NCBI GenBank assembly: GCA_001940645.1
Contig: MDVS01000100.1
Span: 1 to 9,680, forward strand
DNA from: Candidatus Heimdallarchaeota archaeon LC_3
Lineage (GTDB): Archaea; Asgardarchaeota; Heimdallarchaeia; Hodarchaeales; LC-3
DNA: 9,680 bases
Direction of reading: 5' to 3'
The notes beneath the pieces were generated by a model. The model searched no databases. It saw only the letters and a program-made list of their open reading frames with translations, and was not told where the DNA came from. Positions 6,247 to 9,680 of this stretch are shown here, piece by piece; position 1 is the first letter of the stretch, and each line of letters opens with the position of its first letter. The translations under genes were made by a program, and so were the position numbers.

Positions 6247-6522
6247 ATGTCAAATGAAGAAAATGTACTTAAAATAACAAAAATGGCTAAAAATATCTAT
6301 AAAGGCTTATTGAATGAAGTTAAACCAATAATAGCACAAGAATTAGCAGAAAAACTTAATTTGAATATTAGAAGTGTAAGGTATGGATTGCGAATTTTAA
6401 TAGATCAAAAAAAAGTTTTTAAATATTCAAATTTTAAAGATATGAGGAAAACTCTTTATTGCGTCTTAGATAACTTTTCTAGTGTTTCCAATAACGAAAA
6501 TGCTCTTGAATTATTCCTATAA
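6247..6522 (+). CDS. Small winged-helix DNA-binding protein
   Basis: This 91-residue protein is essentially a single winged helix-turn-helix domain. Helices cover about 8-22 and 26-37 (Ile-Ile-Ala-Gln-Glu-Leu-Ala-Glu-Lys-Leu-Asn-Leu), a recognition helix follows at about 40-53 (Ile-Arg-Ser-Val-Arg-Tyr-Gly-Leu-Arg-Ile-Leu), and the wing with basic and aromatic residues follows at about 57-72. Ala-Gln-Glu-Leu-Ala-Glu-Lys-Leu-x-x-x-x-Arg-Ser-Val-Arg-Tyr is the classic turn pattern. No ligand-binding domain or cysteine sensor is present. The AGGAG ribosome-binding site (6226-6230) is 16 bases from ATG 6247, longer than usual, yet no closer in-frame ATG, GTG or TTG exists. It is likely a local transcription regulator, target unknown. 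Confidence 0.72.
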   Translation: MSNEENVLKITKMAKNIYKGLLNEVKPIIAQELAEKLNLNIRSVRYGLRILIDQKKVFKYSNFKDMRKTLYCVLDNFSSVSNNENALELFL

Positions 6523-6644
6523 GATTAAATTTTATATGAGATTATTCGTCATTTAATTTAATGATGAGAACTTTGGAAGAACGACTATAACCGAATAAAA
6601 AAAATGCTCATTCTAGTACAAATTATGTTAAAAAACAATGTTCT

Positions 6645-6651
6645 AAGGAGG
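6645..6651 (+). promoter_or_regulatory. Strong ribosome-binding site AAGGAGG
   Basis: AAGGAGG is the best Shine-Dalgarno sequence in the window. It stands 7 bases before GTG 6659 and is the main reason to believe the short gene that follows. Confidence 0.7.
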
Positions 6652-6658
6652 AAAAGAC

Positions 6659-6790
6659 GTGAATGAAAAATTGAAAACTCAAAATAATCATGAGCACACA
6701 TGGAAAAAAACAAAAGTGGCAACCTTAGGATCCACAATAATCAAAACATGTGAAAAATGTGGCATTCACAAAACTTCAGAAGAATTTTAA
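6659..6790 (+). CDS. 43-residue Cys-x-x-Cys micro-protein, possible zinc-binding knuckle
   Basis: GTG 6659, placed 7 bases after AAGGAGG, opens a 43-residue frame ending with TAA at 6788-6790. The protein is rich in lysine and contains His-Glu-His-Thr-Trp (about 11-15) and, about 19 residues later, Cys-Glu-Lys-Cys-Gly-Ile-His. The His pair plus Cys-x-x-Cys could bind one zinc ion, as in small archaeal zinc-ribbon-like proteins. The Cys-x-x-Cys-Gly is typical of a zinc knuckle. It lies between the winged-helix gene and the ArsR-like gene, on the same strand. No family is recognised. The strong ribosome-binding site and metal-ligand pattern support a real gene. Confidence 0.6.
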   Translation: MNEKLKTQNNHEHTWKKTKVATLGSTIIKTCEKCGIHKTSEEF

Positions 6791-6851
6791 AATAATGGCT
6801 CAAATGTTACTTTATTATATATAATATGGTTTTTATTTCTGATATTCAAAA

Positions 6852-6860
6852 TTTATATAA
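6852..6860 (+). promoter_or_regulatory. TATA box TTTATATAA of the ArsR-like operon
   Basis: An A-rich stretch then TTTATATAA fits an archaeal BRE plus TATA box. The expected transcription start, about 25 bases further (around 6883), would be 15 bases before ATG 6898, giving a very short leader. An ArsR-type repressor would be expected to bind at or next to this box. Confidence 0.65.
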
Positions 6861-6897
6861 ATTATAATGGATGATTTATAACTGAAATTTGGTTAAT

Positions 6898-7251
6898 ATG
6901 ATTAAAACTGAGACAACTACCAATTCCACCCGAATGGCATTTTTTACCATGATTTCTGATTCTGTTCGTCATTCAATTTTAGAATATTTACTTGAGCATA
7001 GGAAATCTTCAGTAAATAATCTAATTGAAACTTTAAATAAACTTCAAACATTGATATCATATCACCTTCATTGTTTAACAGATTGTGGTCTATTAAACAG
7101 AATTAAATCAGATAAAAATGCAAGAAAAATGATTTATTCGATTCATGAACCGGATTTTGTAGAGAAAATGTTTCAATTAGCTGATAAGTATCTACTTCTT
7201 CATAAAAACTGTGAAACACACCAAGCTTGTAGGATAAAAAACGCAAACTAA
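6898..7251 (+). CDS. ArsR/SmtB-type winged-helix regulator
   Basis: This is a 117-residue winged-helix protein of ArsR length. The core reads Ser-Asp-Ser-Val-Arg-His-Ser-Ile-Leu-Glu-Tyr-Leu (about 20-31). The recognition helix is Leu-Ile-Ser-Tyr-His-Leu-His-Cys-Leu-Thr-Asp-Cys-Gly-Leu-Leu (about 54-68), and a wing with Arg-Lys-Met-Ile-Tyr-Ser follows. Two cysteines sit in or next to the recognition helix and two more in a C-terminal Asn-Cys-x-x-x-x-x-Cys-Arg, so thiol sensing of a soft metal, metalloid or oxidant is plausible. Members of the family leave DNA when the ligand binds. It precedes the ArsM-like methyltransferase by 78 bases on the same strand and probably controls it. ATG 6898 is preferred over TTG 6889 because of the promoter spacing. 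Which ligand it senses cannot be told. Confidence 0.82.
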   Translation: MIKTETTTNSTRMAFFTMISDSVRHSILEYLLEHRKSSVNNLIETLNKLQTLISYHLHCLTDCGLLNRIKSDKNARKMIYSIHEPDFVEKMFQLADKYLLLHKNCETHQACRIKNAN

Positions 7252-7329
7252 ACGTAAATGACGAATAGAATGTAGTGATCTATTGTTTTATTTTCATCCA
7301 AACCAAAGATAAATCAGGAAGAAAAATAA

Positions 7330-8319
7330 TTGGACAAATATGTCATAGAATTTGATGGTGTTACCTGTGTTGGATGCATAACTGCTGTGAAAGAAAGACT
7401 TTCAAATCTCAAAGAGAGTGATCTTAAAAAAACAGATAAATCTACTGGTAATTCTATTTTAGAATCTAAATTAATGAAAAATCAAATTTCAAAAAGTCTT
7501 GAATCTTTTGAAGGATGCTGTTCCTCCTGTCAGATTACTATTAAAACAATTAAACCGGTAACCGGTAAAGATGACGAAATCATTCTGTCTGCAGACGATT
7601 CAAATGTGTTAATTAAAAAACAGTATAAACAAGCTCTAGAGAGGATTATAGCTAAAGAAGAAGTTGCCTGCAGTGATTATTGTGTTTGTAAAACAACTGA
7701 TATTGATCGTTTTGAGGAATTTTCTGAAGCTCCAAGCTTTAGCTCCATATTCAATTTGGTGGAATATTTAGAGAAATATGAATGCTTACATTTTGGGATG
7801 TCTGTGATTGATTTTGGGAGTGGTACTGGTCATGACGCTTTTCAGATCGCTCCATTAATAGCTCCTGGTCAAATTACCGGCATTGATATCACACCAGAAA
7901 TGGTGGATTTTGCAAAAAAAACTGCTCAAAAACTGAATATACCTAATGCTGTTTTTCACCAAGCCAGTAATTTAAAACTAGTTAAACCGGAATCTCAAGA
8001 CCTAATATTAGTTAATAATGTCTTTAATCTTATATCTAATAAGCGTGACTTCCTCCAACAAGTTCGAACATGCTTAAGATCAGATGGATTTCTAGTTATG
8101 GCTGATGAGTTTACAATAGATACTCTTCCGGAGTCATTACGCAATGATCCAGCTTTTAAATGCGGTGGAATTGCTGATGCTCAAAAGATGGAATTTATAA
8201 TTAGATTATACCAAGAAAATGGTTTCAAAATTCTTCGTAAAGAGAAAATAAGAACTTATGAAATAAAATATAACAAAAAGAATTACCAATTAACTTCGGG
8301 ATTATTAATATTTCATTAA
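7330..8319 (+). CDS. ArsM-like SAM methyltransferase with N-terminal metal-binding-like region
   Basis: This 329-residue protein starts at TTG 7330, after AGGAAGA at good spacing. The N-terminus (1-27) resembles a heavy-metal-associated domain: Gly-Val-Thr-Cys-Val-Gly-Cys with Cys13 and Cys16. More cysteine groups follow: Cys63, Cys64 and Cys67, then Cys114, Cys118 and Cys120. The methyltransferase part has Val-Ile-Asp-Phe-Gly-Ser-Gly-Thr-Gly (159-167) and Gly-Ile-Asp-Ile-Thr-Pro-Glu-Met-Val (184-192), the SAM-binding motifs as they appear in arsenite methyltransferases. It also has Val-Asn-Asn-Val-Phe-Asn-Leu (228-234) and Lys-Cys-Gly-Gly-Ile-Ala (Cys278). Cys278 matches the last ArsM arsenic-binding cysteine. 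The middle one, normally in Ser-Asn-Cys-Val-x-Asn-Leu, is Asn230 here. Together with the ArsR-like gene upstream this suggests metalloid or related soft-element methylation, though the substrate may not be arsenite. Confidence 0.8.
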   Translation: MDKYVIEFDGVTCVGCITAVKERLSNLKESDLKKTDKSTGNSILESKLMKNQISKSLESFEGCCSSCQITIKTIKPVTGKDDEIILSADDSNVLIKKQYKQALERIIAKEEVACSDYCVCKTTDIDRFEEFSEAPSFSSIFNLVEYLEKYECLHFGMSVIDFGSGTGHDAFQIAPLIAPGQITGIDITPEMVDFAKKTAQKLNIPNAVFHQASNLKLVKPESQDLILVNNVFNLISNKRDFLQQVRTCLRSDGFLVMADEFTIDTLPESLRNDPAFKCGGIADAQKMEFIIRLYQENGFKILRKEKIRTYEIKYNKKNYQLTSGLLIFH

Positions 8320-8460
8320 AAAATAAATAATCAAAAAAACCAAATTTTACCAACAAAATTATGTCATAACTAGGGTTATGTTCATTAAAGGAAATAGTAT
8401 TACTTTTGCGAAGTTATCTGTTGTACGATTCCTGTAAATCCTCCTTCTGGATGCGGTCTA
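8320..8460. other. Junction between methyltransferase gene and SufB remnant
   Basis: No gene is seen. The frame of the SufB remnant is open back to 8398 (after a TAG at 8395), but the residues before 8461 do not resemble SufB. The loss of the first half of sufB must therefore lie at or near this point. No repeat, insertion-sequence end or direct repeat is visible at the junction. Confidence 0.5.
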
Positions 8461-9098
8461 AAAGATTCGTATATTAGATATACAACCATCCAAAATTGGT
8501 CAAGAGACGTTTTTAATCTGGTTACAAAAAGAGCTTATGCTTATGAAGGAGCAACGATTGAATGGGTAGATGGAAACTTAGGGAGTTATTTAACAATGAA
8601 ATATCCTTCGGTTTATTTATTAGGACCTAATGATAAAGCTGAAATTATGTCGATAGCTTACGCAGGGAAAGGTATGCATCAGGATGCTGGAGCAAAAGTC
8701 TTACATCTAGCAAAAGATACCACATCAAGAATAGTTTCAAAATCTATTTCTAAATTTGGAGGAAGATCAACATATCGTGGATTATTAAAGGTAGCTAAAG
8801 GTGCTACTGGTGTTAAATCCAGTGTCCAATGTGATGCTTTACTTTTAGAAGATGAATCTAGTACTGATACTTACCCATATATGGAAATTGATGAAGAAGA
8901 TGCTACGATATCTCATGAAGCTACCGTAGGAAAAATCGGTGAAGAAGATTATTTTATTTACAAACACGCGTTATTCCTGAAAATGAAGCATTAAATCTTC
9001 TAGTAAGGGGATTTCTTGAACCTTTTGCAAAACAACTACCTTTAGATTATGCTGTTGAACTTAATAGACTCATTGCAATGGAAGGTTCTATAGGCTAA
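8461..9098 (+). pseudogene. sufB: sufB remnant: C-terminal part, with one frameshift
   Basis: From 8461 the translation matches the C-terminal part of the Fe-S scaffold SufB: Arg-Tyr-Thr-Thr-Ile-Gln-Asn-Trp, Glu-Gly-Ala-Thr-Ile-Glu-Trp-Val-Asp-Gly-Asn, Tyr-Leu-Leu-Gly, Gly-Lys-Gly-Met-His-Gln-Asp-Ala-Gly-Ala-Lys, Thr-Tyr-Arg-Gly-Leu, Gln-Cys-Asp-Ala-Leu-Leu and Thr-Tyr-Pro-Tyr-Met-Glu. The conserved Cys and the His-Glu of the Fe-S assembly site are kept. The first half (roughly 240 residues in normal SufB) is absent. The frame stops early at 8994, but shifting by -1 at the T run 8952-8955 restores Tyr-Leu-Gln-Thr-Arg and the usual end (Glu-Pro-Phe-Ala, Glu-Leu-Asn-Arg-Leu-Ile, Glu-Gly-Ser-Ile-Gly) to TAA 9096-9098. 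Conservation is otherwise excellent, so the damage is recent or the base call is wrong. Intact sufB is presumably elsewhere. Confidence 0.85.
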
Positions 9099-9139
9099 AT
9101 AGCTATCAGTAAAATAAAGTGGAAAATTATTGTTATTAT

Positions 9140-9145
9140 GGTGAT
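9140..9145 (+). promoter_or_regulatory. GGTGAT ribosome-binding site before the ferredoxin frame
   Basis: GGTGAT is followed by TTAA and then ATA 9150, the first sense codon after an in-frame TAA. The spacing fits a start at ATA, which would be either a mutated ATG or a rare non-AUG start. Confidence 0.4.
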
Positions 9146-9149
9146 TTAA

Positions 9150-9382
9150 ATAACTCATATTATTGCTGAACCATGTATTGGAGTAAAATCCGGTGACTGT
9201 GTAGATGTCTGTCCAGTAGACTGTATTCATGAAGGAGATGTATATTTTACATTGATCCGGACGAGTGTATTGATTGTCAACAGTGTGTATCAGCCTGCCC
9301 TGTAGAAGCAATTTTCGCTGAAGATGACCTTCCAGAGAAATGGAATTCGTTTATCGAGAAAAATACTGCCTTCTTTGCATGA
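9150..9382 (+). pseudogene. Seven-iron-type ferredoxin with ATA start and one frameshift
   Basis: Two frames together give a 77-residue ferredoxin of full length. The first (9150-9248) reads Ala-Glu-Pro-Cys-Ile-Gly-Val-Lys, with Cys-x7-Cys-x3-Cys-Pro, the pattern of [3Fe-4S]/[4Fe-4S] ferredoxins. The second (9248-9382) reads Tyr-Ile-Asp-Pro-Asp-Glu-Cys with Cys-x2-Cys-x2-Cys-x3-Cys-Pro, then Leu-Pro-Glu-Lys-Trp and a short helical tail. A -1 shift at the T run 9245-9248 joins them. No ATG, GTG or TTG is available, because the frame begins directly after TAA 9147-9149. With GGTGAT in place, ATA 9150 would be the start. Its family role is low-potential electron transfer in the cytoplasm. All cluster cysteines are intact, so it may be a very young pseudogene, a base-call error, or a recoded gene. 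Confidence 0.82.
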
Positions 9383-9390
9383 GTTTTGAG

Positions 9391-9400
9391 TTATATATAA
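9391..9400 (+). promoter_or_regulatory. TATA-like box TTATATATAA
   Basis: TTATATATAA follows the ferredoxin stop by eight bases. It could drive a transcript starting near 9420, entering the weak frames at 9413-9680. Confidence 0.4.
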
Positions 9401-9412
9401 TTATCAACAGAG

Positions 9413-9499
9413 ATGAGCACAAAACTGATGTACACAGAACACGAAAATTTCAACTATTTAACTTTTTACGACATAATTATCAAAATGCTATTTGATTGA
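9413..9499 (+). CDS. 28-residue open frame, doubtful
   Basis: ATG 9413 opens a 28-residue frame ending at TGA 9497-9499. The peptide is rich in Tyr, Phe and Ile, with no recognised motif. The transcript start expected from TTATATATAA would fall slightly after this ATG, which weakens the call. Its stop overlaps TTG 9496 of the next frame as TTGA; the two could be one gene split by a lost base. Confidence 0.22.
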   Translation: MSTKLMYTEHENFNYLTFYDIIIKMLFD

Positions 9500-9680
9500 A
9501 AGATTTGAATTGTAAAACAAAATTTAAGGATTTTCATGAAGTTGCTAAACTAGTTTATCTTAATCACGAACCTACAATTAATTCTCACATCAATTATATA
9601 AGGAAAATAATTTATATAAACAAGCTAAAGACGAATGTAAAAGCTAAAACAATGAAGAAAACAGTTGTTAATGCTACTAC
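9496..9680 (+). CDS. Open frame running off the right edge, unknown
   Basis: From TTG 9496 the frame has 61 codons without a stop and continues past the window. It reads Lys-Phe-Lys-Asp-Phe-His-Glu-Val-Ala-Lys-Leu-Val-Tyr-Leu-Asn-His-Glu-Pro-Thr-Ile, then Ile-Asn-Tyr-Ile-Arg-Lys and a Lys-rich stretch. The first part has helix-turn-helix-like spacing but no family is recognised. The missing 3' end prevents a decision. Confidence 0.3.
   Translation, partial: MKDLNCKTKFKDFHEVAKLVYLNHEPTINSHINYIRKIIYINKLKTNVKAKTMKKTVVNAT

Noticed and set aside
6547..6567. TCATT/AATGA inverted repeat as an operator or terminator
   Set aside because: Arms of only five AT-rich base pairs around a six-base loop; expected by chance in this composition, and no T run follows.
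9042..9311. Minus-strand 89-residue frame
   Set aside because: It runs antisense to the end of SufB and to the ferredoxin, both recognisable on the plus strand.

Overview
The window is a visibly AT-rich stretch that reads as archaeal. Several genes are preceded by TATA-like boxes (TTTATATAA at 6852, TTTATAAA at 6152, TTATATATAA at 9391). Ribosome-binding sites of the AGGAGG and GGTGAT types occur, TTG and GTG starts look common, and poly-T tracts follow stop codons. The gene content (UPF0175/DUF3368 toxin-antitoxin pair, tandem nitroreductase of SagB type, ArsR-like regulators, Suf remnants) fits an archaeon, possibly of Asgard type, but the phylum cannot be fixed from this sequence.

Layout from left to right. 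Positions 2-737 hold the end of a UPF0175-like antitoxin gene overlapping a DUF3368 PIN-domain toxin gene. A convergent saccharopine-dehydrogenase-family oxidoreductase lies on the minus strand (831-1967). A short charged protein with faint SRP54 M-domain resemblance follows (2134-2361). Positions 2362-2742 carry two short open frames that may be a broken gene. They run into a 534-residue SagB/ThcOx-type double nitroreductase (2727-4331). A tight two-gene unit then encodes a double-domain rhodanese (thiosulfate/mercaptopyruvate sulfurtransferase) and a SufE-like sulfur acceptor (4616-5953). Next come a small winged-helix protein (6247-6522), a 43-residue Cys-x-x-Cys protein with a strong ribosome-binding site (6659-6790), an ArsR-like regulator (6898-7251) and an ArsM-like SAM methyltransferase with an N-terminal heavy-metal-associated-like region (7330-8319). 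The last part contains the C-terminal part of SufB, truncated and frameshifted (8461-9098), a seven-iron-type ferredoxin with the same kind of lesion (9150-9382), and two weak open frames running to the window edge.

The unifying theme of 4.6-9.4 kb is sulfur and thiophilic-metal chemistry. It holds a sulfur donor (rhodanese), a sulfur carrier (SufE), a metalloid-type sensor, a Cys-rich methyltransferase, and damaged copies of the Fe-S scaffold SufB and an Fe-S electron carrier. The most interesting points are four. The rhodanese-SufE pair has no cysteine desulfurase beside it. The methyltransferase has lost one of the three ArsM arsenic-binding cysteines but gained an N-terminal metal-binding-like segment. 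SufB and ferredoxin carry apparent -1 frameshifts at the same TATTTTA heptamer in the same phase. The GGTGAT-4 nt-ATA start arrangement recurs before sufE and before the ferredoxin. No tRNA, rRNA, CRISPR array or insertion sequence was seen.
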